This document shows, piece after piece, positions 24,500 through 37,941 of a stretch of DNA of 64,000 nucleotides. Positions within the stretch are counted from its first letter, which is position 1. Every line of letters begins with the position of its first letter. The stretch spans positions 17,653,856-17,717,855 of the forward strand of contig NC_135246.1 in NCBI RefSeq assembly GCF_947623445.1. Direction: 5' to 3'. Both the position numbers and the translations under genes were made by a program. The notes under the pieces are model-generated. The model was not told the DNA's origin, searched no databases, and saw nothing but the letters and a program-made list of their open reading frames with translations. The DNA comes from Clavelina lepadiformis. Taxonomy: Eukaryota; Chordata; Ascidiacea; Aplousobranchia; Clavelinidae.

Positions 24500-27400
24500 G
24501 GAGGCCCTGATCGCAAAACATAAGCTCGATAGCTCCGTCCGCTCACAGAAAACGAAATTATTTTTCAGGGAACTTTTATATTTTCGTTTGCCAACACTGT
24601 ATACATAAGCTACAAAAACGAACGCTGTGTACGAGACAAAAAATAGAAGAACTGCAACAAAAGACTACATCATTTGCCAATGACTGGATGCCGTTTCGTT
24701 TTAAGATTTAAATGTTTCTTTCAAATCATCTTGAGTCTGTTTTGTCTTGTAGGCCTATAATGATCCAAAGGGCGTTGTGCAGCTTCTTGTGATAACAATC
24801 TATCGCCAACTCCTGTGACTGCTTTGGCGTTTTTGCTTCGCCTCGTTTTGTGTCACTAGCTTTGGGAGCTTCCTGCTTTGACAACTCTTGCTGGTTGCTG
24901 CTTTCCGGTTCTTGGAAGCTTTGGGACAACTGCACAAATAACATGTGTGCAATGAGAATTACCTTGAGCCGTGACAACGAAGTAACATTAAAATTAGCCA
25001 TTCAGTAACAACAAGGGAGATGAAGACACAGATAACTTACTTTTGTTGGTTGGGGTTTCCATCCCTGACGTTTTTTGACGTACTTAGTTATCAAATTTTT
25101 GTTGGTAATTTTAATGTGGTCGGCCCTCATTTCCTTCAATATGACGTCGGTGCTCATAACTTCAAGAGTAACCCCTTCTCTGCACAAGTTACGTAAGCCT
25201 GGAAAATTATTGTTATGTGTTGCTACTGTTGATCTTGGATTGCTCCTGATGGGAGGTGGAAATTAATGCGCAGTAGGTAGGATAAATAGACGCAGTAGGT
25301 AGACTACTACCAAGGTAGGATAAATATTACTTTTATGACGACAGCAATAAAATGTTTTGGTTTTACGCTTTTATTTCGAGTATACACAATAAGCATAGTG
25401 GCATTGTGTCGGTGTAAATAGGCTTTTAGAGTACATTTACATCCCGAAGGTATATAGTATATACCATTGTGGATTCTCTCTCTTATTTTGACGTCCGCTG
25501 CTTTCCAGCCGTGCGCATGCGCAAAGCGAATCATGACGTTTAATTTGCCGTCAAAATTGCGACGTTTCAGGTAAGTCTGTTTCAATGAACACGAAACGAA
25601 CGTTTTACCAAAAGATATTCACATGATCACACCATTAGCTAGCTACTAGCATTAACCGACCAATAAGTAACCTATAGCTTTAATAGATCACATTAATTGC
25701 ATTTAAAAAGCATTGGTCACTCTACAATTTCTATTGGTTTCCCGACTAAAGTTAAAACGATTTGTAGCTGCTTAGCATGACCTTTTCCAGCTGCAAGAGG
25801 TGGATAATAGATTCAGAGCAGATATGAAACGGAGACGAGCTCATGACGATATCAACATTAAGCTCAATAGCCTGTGACTGCGGAATCTTGTCTTCCCAGT
25901 CTGACTCCATCATGTCAAACACCAACAACTTGGCTACCTCGTCCCCTTTTCCACCTGCAGAAGATCTATAAGATGTCGATGGGTGTCTAGTAAAGTCACT
26001 TGGTCACATTGTATTTCATTATCTTCGATGTTTTTAATCGTTTTTTAAATTAGTTAGAAAGTTTCAACAAACCAAAAAATCGGCACTTGTACAGCGAATG
26101 TTCTTCGTCAGTGAAGACGTCCACGTAAGAGATTTCACACTTGAGCACCATCAAACTGGCGTGTCTTCCCTCGGTATCCAGGAAGAGCTTGTGGTAGATG
26201 TGATCCGACCAGGGACGACAGTTGCCAGTGATCTCAGATTCCTGGATCTTCTGGCGCTGCTTCAGAGACAAATAAAAAACAAAAAATTGTTTGCAATGAA
26301 CCAAAGTTTTGTTCGGAACAACTCAGCATAAGCTGAACAAGATTCAAACATAAGGCTATGATTAATGTGCAGCCAATAGACTAATGAAAACCATCCAGTT
26401 TTAAATTTTGAAACCTATAGGTTTGGTAACTATGCTGTAACTAATGTACCAACGACAGTAACCAAAAACTATTAGTTGAGTGGAAGTTGAGCGCGTAAAA
26501 ACTTTACTTCAAGCAACGACCTTTTATACAGGATTACCCTCATTGCTCTTATCAATGACAAATAACAGGAATAAGTTTTCTATTTTGAAAGCTCCGCCCA
26601 GACTGTCCAGCAGCAGGCGGCCAAAACACCCTATTTTGAGGCCATGACATCGTCAAAGCCGAGAAGAAACATCGACAGACACTGCTGTAGCTGAACGTCG
26701 ACGGCATATATAGCTTCTAACAAAGCAGCCACCATTCTGTTGGTGACGCTCAATAGATCCACTGGCTCGCTAAAGCTATTCTGTCATTCGTTTGTCGGAA
26801 ATGGAAGCATTTCACCTGCTTCCACTTCAAGCTTTTCCTAGCAAACAGGCAAGCCCGAAGATTAAAATCTAAACACTTATTTTTACACTAATTTGCCGTT
26901 CTCCCATTATTATACCACGCCGACGACTTAACCATCACTGCGACCCGTTCGGTGGATTACAGTGCTGTATAACCATGAACTTACCGATGTCAACCGATTC
27001 TGCTAAGCTCTTGACAATTAAAGCGTGGCGCGCTCTAGCGGCTTGTGAATAAAGGGGAGGAACAAACCTCCTATACCAGCATGCCAAATCTGACTGCTCC
27101 GTCTGCCGTTACCTGCGCGGAGCAGCCTGTTTGCACGTATTATGCATTACTCCATGACCCAGAGTCGTGTTGATGTTTTCCATTTTAGTTATTCTTGGCA
27201 AATGAAAAACCACCAGATCTAAACGGCGACGTATGTAATTAATTCAAACAATTTTTCGTCACCTGCCGCTTATCTTCGTTGCTGATGTATTTCGGATTAG
27301 ACCCACTTAGTTCCTTCGAATCTTTGCTACAGGAGTCCAAGTTAGACAACATCACTTGAGACGTTGTCGGCTTTTCCTTTTGTAGCTCAATACTTTCTGA

Positions 27401-29010
27401 TTTATTCAGGGTTTCCTAACATAAAATGAAGAAAAGCATGAGTGTTGTCAAGCCACGAAACCGAATACATAAAATTTTTTTGGCCTTGGATTTTCAAACC
27501 TGGTGTTGCTGATCGTTAAGTAGACTCGCAACAATTGGTTTCGGTTCGGCCGCCTTGGATGGCATGTCATTACTAGATTTCATAACTTGAATATATGCAA
27601 ATAAGTTATTCACAAGCAATAGAACCACCGATTGCTTTACATACCTTGTTGTTTTTCTTAAGTTAATATACCTGTAAAAATTGCAGCTATATATATAGCT
27701 TCATAATTAGGATGAATTACTTCTTTCAAATAGTTGTAATTTTGGTGTGGGTTTGAATTTTTAATATTTTGGAGTATTTGTCCTAAAATCTTAAGCTCAA
27801 AACTTGCTGTAAAGTTTAGGTATACCAACTATAGTTGTTATAGAAAATTGAGTACAAGAGTTCTGTCCAAATGAAAACTGTAGGCAGTCATAACCTAGAT
27901 CTCGTTGCAAGCCGAAATTCAGAGGAGGTTTATGATGTGGTTTTGCGACAGTAGCGTCTTGATTTAATGTACTTTGCATTGAAAAGCCTATCTCTTTGAA
28001 TTGGGTCATGACCCCTACAGCTTTCCCACTTGAGCTAAACTTGGATTTTATGCGCCTCTACGTGCTACAGCCAAGAATATTTAAACCAAGAAGCTTGAAA
28101 ATAAAGTTTAATCGTGTGTTTATTTTACTTTTACGGATACTTGCGAGGTCTTGACGAGCTATAGCCAACTGTGCGGTACTGTAAAGTCGTTTAAATGTTA
28201 TTTTTATCATCCGTTAAACCTCGTAGTGGTCTTTAAACAGTGAACAATAAACACAGTAACTTTGAAGTTTGCATACAGATAATAATCTGTTCCAGCTCTT
28301 TCTCTTTTGTCTATTCTGTAATACGGTACTACTACTTTTCGAAATGTCTTACCTTTCTTATGCGGCAAAGGTTCTTATGTGGAACGTGAGCCCAAATCAT
28401 CCCCTTCATACTTTTTAAAATACAATTCATTTAAGCTCTATCTTCGCATAATGGTTATTTTTCGCTGCGTTGCACACTTAATTTGCAAACAATTTGAAAC
28501 GATGCAGTCTGTTTGTTGAATCGATTGAAGTAGCAATGAAACGTATGATAATGCTTATTATACGTTCTTAAGTTTGAGTGTCCTTGAAGCAAACGCACTG
28601 ACCTGAATTTTTTAAGCTTCGCATGAAATATGAAACCGTAAACATTTAGATTGAAAAGTCAGGTTGGACCAAAGTCAAATAACGTGAAGATAACATGCGT
28701 CCATGTTCAATAACCAGGCCCAATAAAAGAAAAACATGAGGGAGAAAACGTTGAAAGATGCGAGTTATAACGGACAAAAAGAGCAAAAACGATAGCACAC
28801 GTATAGTAAAAACAAATAATGACCAGTAACGCTTATATCCGTGATAATGATACTGTAGCGGTTATAGATTGATGAATTTTTCTTCCTGCCTGCTATTTTT
28901 CTCAATGTTGACAGCCATATGCAGTCACTACAGTCAAGCATTTCGTTTGGTTATTCTCTACTGGATTTTTGTTCAGAGAGGCTTTCCGCATATTCCTTTA
29001 TGCTGCCATC
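24500..29010. repeat. Tandem segmental duplication, copy 1
   Basis: Sequence from about 24.5 to 29.0 kb recurs about 6.2 kb to the right, in the same orientation. Shared stretches include AAGCTCGATAGCTCCGTC (around 24.52 and 30.73 kb), the exons of the uncharacterised gene, and a long upstream block around TTGTTGAATCGATTGAAGTA (28.51 and 34.75 kb). Exons are more similar than introns. Outer limits are approximate. Confidence 0.85.
24726..27583 (-). CDS. Uncharacterised protein, tandem copy 1
   Basis: Seven exons on the minus strand: 27500-27583, 27263-27415, 26073-26256, 25782-25954, 25465-25576, 25041-25198, 24726-24929. All are GT-AG and in frame, giving 355 aa. No family is recognised. 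The N-terminal ~80 residues are polar and look disordered. A conserved core follows: ESEITGNCRPWSDHIYHKLF, DTEGRHASLMVLKCEISYVD, DMMESDWEDKIPQSQAIELN, a DIVMSSSP segment, KLNVMIRFAHAHGW, and VTLEVMSTDVILKEM. There is a Lys/Glu/Ser-rich C-terminal tail. No signal peptide or membrane segment is seen. A second copy at 30914-34243 keeps the same exon lengths and phases in the core, so the coding sequence has been under constraint since duplication. Function unknown. Confidence 0.8.
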
Positions 29011-29540
29011 TATAACCACCTACCATGTATTTACCACATCATCATTCATGGACTCATGGTATACTGAGACAAATGATGCCATATCTTTCTAGCTTAGTTT
29101 CGTAAGTATCCTGCCAGTGGCACGCCACCCAGCGGTGACCTTTTATAACTTTGCCTTTGAGTTTGTTTATAATTTAAATTTTCCAAAATTGCGGGCCTCG
29201 TTCTTCGGTTTACAAACACGGATTTTTATAACAACTGTTTTTCATAACAATTCCAAAGCTTTCTAGTCCCAATATTTCATAAATTTATTTGAAACATTTA
29301 ATTTGGTGTTATGTATATTTTTTTGCATTCCCCACATTTGGTTTAATTTTACAGCTGAGTAGTGGTGCACGAACAGCATATAAATTTGATTTAAGTTCTT
29401 TGTACAATCAAAAACGTTCAATAAGTTGTTAATGTTTGTAAAAACTATCTATTATAATTAAGCGTATAAAGCCATTAAATATCACGGTATCATACGATCT
29501 TCATAATGAAGGTTTAAAAAGCTAAACTTTATTCATCAAA
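27584..29540. other. Upstream region of copy 1
   Basis: No supported exon. The part to about 29.0 kb matches 33.9-35.4 kb upstream of copy 2 and probably holds a duplicated promoter and 5' leader. The coding first exon that copy 2 has at 33935-34243 has no recognisable counterpart here. Confidence 0.45.
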
Positions 29541-30699
29541 ATGGTTTCTGTCCAGGTTGGTAAGCTTTCGTTCGTAACTGCAAAATTTTGTATAGTGTAT
29601 ACTGTTCATGTTTTGTTCGAATGGGCTAGGGCTAGGGCTATAGGCACACGTTGTAAATTGCGATATAATTCTCTGTTTTTATTGCAACGATACCGCATAT
29701 ACATTCGACATATAAGTTTGTCAAAATCATGATGACAGACAAAATTTCTGCACAGATTTCATATATTTTGTAGCCAAGCGAACAAAATAAGGGCGAATGA
29801 CAGCTGAAAACTGTCATTCGATAACTTGTTTTACATGAAAATAACACTGAAAACAGCAAAACCAGGATAGAAAGCAAAATAATTTTTGCAACATTTAGGC
29901 CAGTCACATCTAGCAAACCAGGAACATCGGTTATTATGAGTTGAATCCATTCCTGAAACGAAGACGTAAGTGACGACTCGTATTCTGACGTAGCAAAATT
30001 GATCTACGTTAGGTCAAAAACTTCCACGCCGTCTATATACGTTAGGTCAATAACATCACAATTTAGGCCAGTTACATTTAGCAAACCAGGAACATGGATT
30101 ATTATGTGTTGAATTCATCTACTTTAGATCAATAAGTTCGACTCCGTATGACATCATAACGAAAGTTCGACAAATTTGCGTAATGTGCGCCATCAAACAT
30201 GATTTGAACTGAGGGGCGAGTTCAAAAACAAGTCAATCTTAAATCGGAAAATATTAGTTTGTAAATGTACCGGAGAATTTGTTTTTCAATAATATGTAGT
30301 GGTTTTTGGTTAAGTCCTTAATGTCGGAAATGTGTCTCAAATTGCTGCTAATTATGATGTATGGCAACATATATGACTTCACAATGAGAAATTATCATAG
30401 TTAATTGCTGTTGTTTCAATCAAGGATGGTGGTAGGGGTGGAACGACTAAATTTTTTGAATGGAAAACTACTCCTCATGTTCAGATATGTAGTAGGATGG
30501 TCTACGTATTCTTGGGGAGCACTGTTGTCTTTGCGGCAGTTAACGGTAGCAGACTAGGCTTAGCTGTAGATTAGCATCTAGCGTAGGTTTAATAGTAAAA
30601 ATACATCAATTGAAGTTCTCCAGTATGTTTCCCGGCAACACTTTATTTGATTTTTCGACTTGATTTTGCACTTGCCCCTCAGCTTAACATTTCTCTATT
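29541..30699. repeat. Spacer with a short direct repeat
   Basis: No gene seen. Two imperfect copies of a ~53-bp sequence beginning TTAGGCCAGT and containing TAGCAAACCAGGAACAT lie at about 29897-29950 and 30062-30115, same orientation, 165 bp apart. ACGTTAGGTCAA also recurs near 30007 and 30039. Confidence 0.6.
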
Positions 30700-33600
30700 G
30701 GAATCAGTCCCTGATTATTTGCAACATAGGCTCGATAGCTCCGTCTATTCTAGACTAGTATAGGTAACGAAATCATAGGTAAGCTGCAGTTTCATTTAGG
30801 AATAACAACTCTAAATTTACAAGTTACAGAGGAACACTGTGTACATAGCAATGAATAAAAGAAAAACTCTGTAAGTCACTTGCTAATGACTGGATACCGT
30901 TTTGTTTTTCAATTTAATTGTCCTCCAAGGTCTCCTCCAAAACATCTTGAATCCGTTTTGTGTCTTGTATGATGTTCCAAAGGGTGGTGTGCAGCTTCTT
31001 GTGATAACAATCTATCGCCAACTCCTGTGACTGCTTTGACGTTTTTGCTGCGCCTCGTTTTGTGTCACTAGCTTTGGGAGCTTCCTGCTTTGACAACTCT
31101 TGTTGGTTGCTGCTTTCCGGTTCTTGGGAGCTTTCGGACAACTGCACAAATAACAAATGTAGGGTAAAACTGTGCAGAAGAAACGAAGTAAGAGTGACAT
31201 CATTAGATTTATAAAAATATAACCAAACGCAAACGTCTGCTTGTTTCGAAAGCTATATTCAGTTTTGATTGCACAAGTATCAACCTGGTCTGGCATTCGA
31301 GTACTGATTGGCTAAAATCTGATCAATTTTATCCAATAGAAAAACGTGATACATATCATCCTCAGCGATATATTCAAAGTCTTCCTCTGATGCACTAGAG
31401 TCTGTCCTGTCACGTGGCGTGGTGTCAACCAGAGGGTCGGTGCTAGGGCCGGGTGATTTCTGCACAAGACATGGTGGCCATATTTAAAAAAACTTTCACC
31501 CAATACAACGAAACCATTAAAAACAAACTAGCTCTTCCGTTGTTCTCGCAAATGGTTCGGTTAAAACAATTTGATGCAACCTTTACAATGTTTGTTTATT
31601 TTCGTAGTTTTATTAGGGGGCAGCCACCCAGAAATCACACGACCCTTTGCATAGCACGAGTGAAACCTTCTCCAACCAAACTATTCAGTCCAAACTATAC
31701 AGACATTGACAACGCACAGAGCTTACTTTTATACCATGGGGTCTCCAAGTGTGACGTTTTTCGATGTATCGATCAATCAGGTCTTCGTTGGTAAGGGTAA
31801 TCCCATCAACTCCCATTTCTTGGAGTATGACGTCAGCGCTCATGACCTCGAGAGTAACTCCTTCTCGGTACAAGTTACGCAAACCTGGGAAAATTTTATT
31901 CTGTTTTATCACTGTACACTTGTATGTATTATTCCCGGCAGGCGCTTTCAACAAGCGAAGTGTTGCTAGAATAAATATGGCGTTTATCACAAAAACTTAA
32001 TTGATAAAACCGAGCTATTGCTGAATATAGATTAAGAGGATATTTACCTTCATGTATTCTCTCCCGTAATGCGTCATCCTTCACATCCCACCCGTGCGCA
32101 TGCGCAAAGCGAATCATGACGTTTAATTGGCCGTCAAAGTGGCGACGTTTCAGGTAAGTCTGTTCCGATAAATAACAGGCGAAAGTTTTACCAACAGCAC
32201 TTTACAGAATCTCGCCATGCTAGCAGGAACTTGTCATTACCGCTAAGCTACCAATAAGTTAAAGTAGCCTAGAGGCCACATGACTTGCATTTGATAGGTT
32301 GATATTTAGGTATAATTTAAATTTCAAAAGGTTCAGGACTAAATTAGGGCGACTTGTTTTCCCACTCCATGACCTTTTCTAGCTGCAAGAGGTTGAGAAA
32401 AGTCTCAGAGCAGACATGGATGGGAGACGAGCTCATGACGATATCAACGTTAAGCTCAATAGCCTGGGACTGCGGTATCTTGTCTTCCCAGTCTGACTTC
32501 ATCATGTCAAACACGAACAGCTGCGCCACCCCGTCCGCTTTTCCACCTGCAAATAAGCTATAAGATTTCTATGAACTTCGGATAACGTCTATTTGTAACA
32601 TTATTGCGAAAACAGCTTCCATTTCTTGATATTGATCTCGTGAGTTTTATAAAGTCTTACAAACCTATAAATCGGCATTTGTACAGCGAGTGTTCTTCGT
32701 CAGTGAAGACGTCTACGTAAGAGATTTCACACTTGAGCACCATCAAACTGGCGTGTCTTCCCTCGGTATCCAGGAAGAGCTTGTGGTAGATGTGATCCGA
32801 CCAGGGACGACAGTTGCCAGTGATCTCAGATTCCTGGATCTTCTGGCGCTGTTCCGGACAGAAAAATAAGATTTTTTTAACTTACACTTTCAAATGTATA
32901 AAATTTTCCAAAGGTTCTTGTGCAAAAAATGTCAGCGTTAACCGGACACGGCAGTAGGAACAAGATCATTAACCAAAACATAAGGCAGCCAGCCTATAAG
33001 TGCTGCGACGTAAAGACGGAAACTGACTGATACCACGGAATAGAATTTTGAAACCATAACTTCATTAATAACGGAAGCTACAAAAACAAACTTTCAGGAA
33101 AAACGAAGCTATAAATAGGCCGACAACGGAGTTATATCATTATCGATTATGATATTATCAATGAAGTAGTAAAAGAAGAAGTAGCCCATAACCGAAATAA
33201 TTCACTTCTACGGCACCTGGGGTTCTTCAGTGATAATATATTTTGGATGGGATCGGTCTGGTCCTTTCGAATCTTTGTTACCCATGTCGAGTTTACGTGA
33301 AATCACTTGAGACGTTGTAGGCGTTTCCTTTACAAGTTGAACGACTTCTGAATTATCCAGGGTTTCCTGACATAAAAATAAAGATATGCGTCAGTTAGAT
33401 GGAGGCAAGTAGATCAAAAATATTTAGCGTTATATTTGTGATTGTCACACCTTGTGTTTTTGATCACTGGGTAGACCCGTAGTAAATGGAAGTGGTGTGC
33501 CTCTGGAAGATATGTCGGTTCTGGATTTCATAATTCAAAATTACGCGGATGTTTATGTAGGAAATGACAACATCAGCGTTTTAACTTATTTAGGGCTACA

Positions 33601-35390
33601 GTCTGACATAAATGGTATTTTGCCTTTCCTATGCTCATGCATCTAAAGAATTAGTCGATAAACACATCTTTAATTCAGAGTCTGTCTTTAGCATTCGGTT
33701 GAACCAGACTTACAAATATCTTACAAACCTTGACACAGAAAGTGTTTGGAACTGTTTTTCGAAGCTGTCTTCGTCTTTTTCATTCACTCCACGTGTCTAC
33801 ATAATTACACACAGCTTACTCTACACTGGCAAACGCTTTCATTTAAAACTAAACTCTGCGTCATTCGCGTCATGCAAAAATCAGCTCATGCAAATCAGTC
33901 AAGCGTGACCTTGATTATGTGCAGTTGAACTTACTTGAAGTTCTAGCAACTGTTCTTCTGTTAACCCGTCTAACGATTTTCGAGCACTTTCAACGGTAGT
34001 GTCGCTAGTACGCGGAGTAGAAGAGGCTTTTGGAGTCGGTTGTGGGGTTAAGTTCGTTGGCGTCTTATCGCTTTCCAACGGTTCCAAATCGGAAGGTTTT
34101 TCTTCGCCGGCAAGTGGCGCAGCGGAGTCGTCCTGGGCAGGTTCCACCTGTCCGTCACTTTCGTATTCAATGTTCAGGATCAACGGAGTTTGTTCGTCAG
34201 TTGCTTCGGTGCTTGTTTTTTCACTCAAATTAACTTTGGACATTTTCCCGGCTTCGGCAATTCGTCATGATCACCTCTACTTGCGTCTACCAATACTTTT
34301 ACCCAAACAGCTTTAAAATAAAATTAGTTTTTTGTTCATTCCGCTTTAAGTGGATTCTGTAAAGTATTGACTGGCTACGGTTCTGTGCGGTTGTATAAAA
34401 CTGTTTACTTGCTTTCCTATCGCCTGATATGCCGCATGCTAACTTTTGCTGAACATTGAAACGACTAAACATCCAGGGATTTCGAGCTATAGACCAACAT
34501 GAATGATGTTTCAACATATTCTATTTTGACCTCCCTGCAGCCGCGATTGCTTTTCCAAACGTGCCACCTTTCGTATGTGGCAGGCGCAGGAATATGAAAC
34601 GTGAGCCATCATCCATATTTTGCGAAATACAGGAAATTAAGCGCAGACTATCGTTTATTAAATTATCGGCGACATTAGCTTGGTGGTCAGGTATCGCGGC
34701 ATTGCACACTCAGTTAGCAAGCAGTTTGAAACGATACAGTCTGTTTGTTGAATCGATTGAAGTAGCAATGAAACGTATGATTAATCTTGTTATACGTTCC
34801 TAAATTTGAGAGTCCTTAAAGCAAACGCACTGAGCTGAAATTTTTAAGCTTTGCATAAAATATAAAACCGGAAATCATTTGATTGAAACGTCAAGTTGGA
34901 CCAAAATGAAAGATTGCACACATAACATACACCCGTGTGTAGTAATTAGGCTCAATTGTAGAAAAAATCATGGGAAAAAATTAGAAAATAAAAGTATCGA
35001 CTTATGCGCAGAAAAAACAAAAAGCCAAAATGCCAACAAACATACTGCATATTAATTGCACCTTCAGTGCATTGATAATGATTCTCAATGCATCAGTAAT
35101 GGTTGTATACTCTAGGTTTGACCGAAACGGTTGCTAAATTAGGCTAAGTTCATCAATGCTTTGGTTCTTATCGCCGAGAAAAAGAGGATTTCGTTTTGTT
35201 TCTAAATCGGCCGAGAGGGTTCGACCGACATAATCCAGTCAGTGTCAGATTACTCATGATTATCAGCTCGGCTTGCTATAAGGTCTGTGTTGAACTACCG
35301 TGGTAAATTAAGTTCTCACACAGACCAAACGGTTTTAATTTTGTCCAGAGCGGCTGTCCGCGTATTACTGTACGCTATCTTCTAACAACT
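30700..35390. repeat. Tandem segmental duplication, copy 2
   Basis: Direct counterpart of about 24.5-29.0 kb, offset by about 6.2 kb; see copy 1 for shared stretches. It differs by carrying extra coding exons at 33935-34243 and 31280-31459. Confidence 0.85.
30914..34243 (-). CDS. Uncharacterised protein, tandem copy 2 with alternative first exon
   Basis: Core exons: 33451-33531, 33217-33366, 32665-32848, 32374-32546, 32048-32159, 31727-31884, 30914-31141, giving 361 aa and parallel to copy 1; internal exons of 184, 173, 112 and 158 nt are identical in length. Two additions are specific to this copy. Exon 33935-34243 starts MSKVNLSEK and encodes 103 acidic, Pro/Thr-rich residues. It ends in phase 0 and fits only onto the exon at 33366, so it looks like an alternative first exon (437 aa form); the MKSRTD exon has no acceptor before it. 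Exon 31280-31459 (KSPGPSTD..., stop after NARPG) follows the 31727 donor in phase 0 and gives an alternative C-terminus. No family is recognised. The two copies share nearly all core residues around ESEITGNCRPWSDHIYHKLF. Confidence 0.78.
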
Positions 35391-36660
35391 GACAGCTAAC
35401 TCGTCTAATAACTGTTAATAATCGTTTCCAGGTACGTTTTAACCACGACATATCTGTTGCAAACATGAACAAGTGATTAAGTCCGCAACCACAAACTGTA
35501 CATATCCTTGGTCTACACGGAAAACTTTCATCGAAAAGGTTCCACGAGAACGCATATTACTTTAAATGCGAGTGACATTATTATATTATATACAGTACGT
35601 GCAAAGTGCCAACAAAAAAGCGATTTTCATCACAAAACCATTGTGTACGTCAATGGTGCACAATGGAGAGCAACTGACACCGCTGTGCTATGAATAACTG
35701 CAAGCAGAACAGTTAGTTCTTCTTTTAACAACGGGACAGCATCCTGCGCTTTTCTGAGTGGCAACCCGAAAAAGTCAAGTCAATGCCCATTGCTCACGTA
35801 CACAAAAGCCTGAAAGCACTTGCTACTATGGCTGTCGTTGACGGCATGACGCGAACTGGTACATATAAGCCTCGCTTGTTGGCCTGTACTGTTCGTTAGG
35901 CCAGGAAACTTTGGAAAAAAGTAATTTTAAAACAGATGGGCCAACAATCAATCAAGCGAGGAGCTGAATGCGTCATTTCCGCTAGTTCCGTTTTATCGCA
36001 ATAAGCCGCCTGCATGCCGCAGTATGTTGGGAAAAATAGATAAACTGTAAATAAGGAAGCGCCATTTCGGTTACTTCCTAATAACAAACCTTAATGGCAA
36101 AGAGTTTGCGAACGCCGAACGGTTCCATGAAAAACCGCAAAATTATTAAAATATTTTTGTATGGTAATGTGGTTCTGGTATTAACATGTCAAAATCAAAA
36201 TCGCATGCTTTCTAATGTCAACCTGTTTATTTTTCCAAATAGGCTACAGCACATAAATGAAGTTGCCTGCTCCTTTCACATGTAAAATCACCCACTCGCA
36301 CTAATCAAAAAAACGTGACGCAAAAAAAACTGCAGGAAACTTTTCGTCCAGAAGAAAGTAAACTTAAACGACCCTAATACCTAAAATCGCGTTAGCGCCG
36401 TTGCCATTTGGCTTAAACTATGAGAAATAATCATCTCACAGCAGGAAAGGTCGTCCTGAGCGGATTAACTCTGTGTGAGAAAACCGTCTTTAGTGGTTTT
36501 TGTTGGGCTCGCGAAGCGAACATTCCAAGAAAACCGCTTTCATTTGCGGAAAAATCTTTTTGGAAAGAATTACATGTTTGTTTTTTTTCTTTATTGTTTT
36601 GTAGAAAAATGCAGCTTTATCAAACCGTGTAAACAGGTTCAAATAAACAATGATAAATAT
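35391..36660. other. Intergenic, copy 2 to claudin
   Basis: No supported exon or RNA gene. Short open frames on both strands lack family resemblance. Confidence 0.4.
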
Positions 36661-37941
36661 TTACACGTATTCAGTGTTTCGATTCGGTGAAAACTTCCTA
36701 TGTCTGTCATCATTTGGTCTGTAGCCATGCCTGATTACTGTCCGTCCCTTGCTGCCCGACGAATGATGAAAGACAGACGGCTCGTTTCTCACACAGTATC
36801 CGTTTAAAGAGAAACACCCAAAGCACACCGCTGAGAGAGAAAAATTTAGGTGAAAACTAACTAGGAAAATGACTGTAAACAGTAGGCCTAATATTTATTT
36901 TTTACGATTTTGCCACTAACCATGGAGACCAAAAACAAAGTATGGTAACTCAATGAAAAAGCCCAATATGTTTTTGACCGGCAAAAAATATTTGTTACAA
37001 ATATAGCTGTATCTATTTCGCTAACATACATCTAGCAATTATGTTTTAAGGAAAGATTTCACAAGTTAGGCCAGAATGGCTTCTCATATTTCAGTTTCAA
37101 CTCACCTGCAACAATACCCAAGAAACCCGACGTCAAAGCAATGTATATAGCGCGACCCAGCGTATACCCTAAGCCCGGGGCTTCTGAGAGAAAATAGTTG
37201 ATGCGGTCCAAATAGATTTCCGTCAAATACCACAAACCCGCAGACCCGACCAATATGCCTTGATGTAAATGCAGCAGTTAGTAGGATATGTTCAAAATAA
37301 AAGGTTGGGTATTTGTAAAAGTTTTAACAAACCTCCAACACAAAACATGAGTGAGGCCGCCGTACATAACCGAGGTTTGGATTCCAAAGAAAAAGACCGG
37401 ATTTTGCAGCATTCACTCCCAAGACCTCCAATTAAGGTAGCAAGAGACATCAAAATAATTGCACAAATTGCACCGGCTCTGCAATAGTGCTGGCGAGCTG
37501 TAACGCATCAAACACTAAGTTAGTAGCCAATCATTTCGAATTGTAGATTATTTTAGTTTCAAGCAACATAAAAGCAAATATATTTGAAACCCTGACCACC
37601 TTATTGGGGCATGACATGTCGTATCTTATTGGACGCATTATGGTCTTCTTAAGTTTATCTGTCGGTTGGTAAAAAAACAAGCCTTTTAGGACAGCGTATT
37701 TTCTTTTAAATAACCTACCTTTCACGTGTTGGTCGATAATAGTTTTTCCAAAGTACCCGTCGCACACCCAGCTTCCGTCCGACGGAAGAAGACAACCTTC
37801 CCAAATCCCGTAGCATACGTCGTAAGGTTGGACAGTTAAGTCCTGGCTTGTGGTCTTCCAACAAGGGTCCAACAAACACCACAACGACCCAGCTGCGCCG
37901 AAGAAACCACATCCTAGTCCAGCTATTTCAACATACTTCAT
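36661..37941 (-). CDS. Claudin family membrane protein
   Basis: Claudins are four-helix proteins of tight or septate-like junctions. Exons (minus): 37719-37941, 37333-37476, 37106-37258, 36661-36830, giving 229 aa, complete. Helix 1 is near residues 5-25. The first extracellular loop has the claudin signature W-x-GC-x(n)-C in the form GIWEGCLLPSDGSWVC (residues ~48-63), close to the family W-GLW-C-C pattern. Helix 2 is AGAICAIILMSLATLIGGLG, helix 3 covers AASLMFCVGGILVGSAGLWY, and helix 4 covers IYIALTSGFLGIVAG ending at AVCFGC. The cytoplasmic tail ends in Tyr-Val, the PDZ-binding end typical of claudins that bind ZO proteins. The exon 2 acceptor is placed at the second of two close AGs because only that keeps frame. 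Subtype is not assigned. Confidence 0.88.

Noticed and set aside
33935-34243. MSKVNLSEK exon as a separate gene
   Set aside because: It has a clean donor in phase 0 matching the exon at 33217-33366 and no stop codon of its own before that donor; an alternative first exon of copy 2 explains it better.
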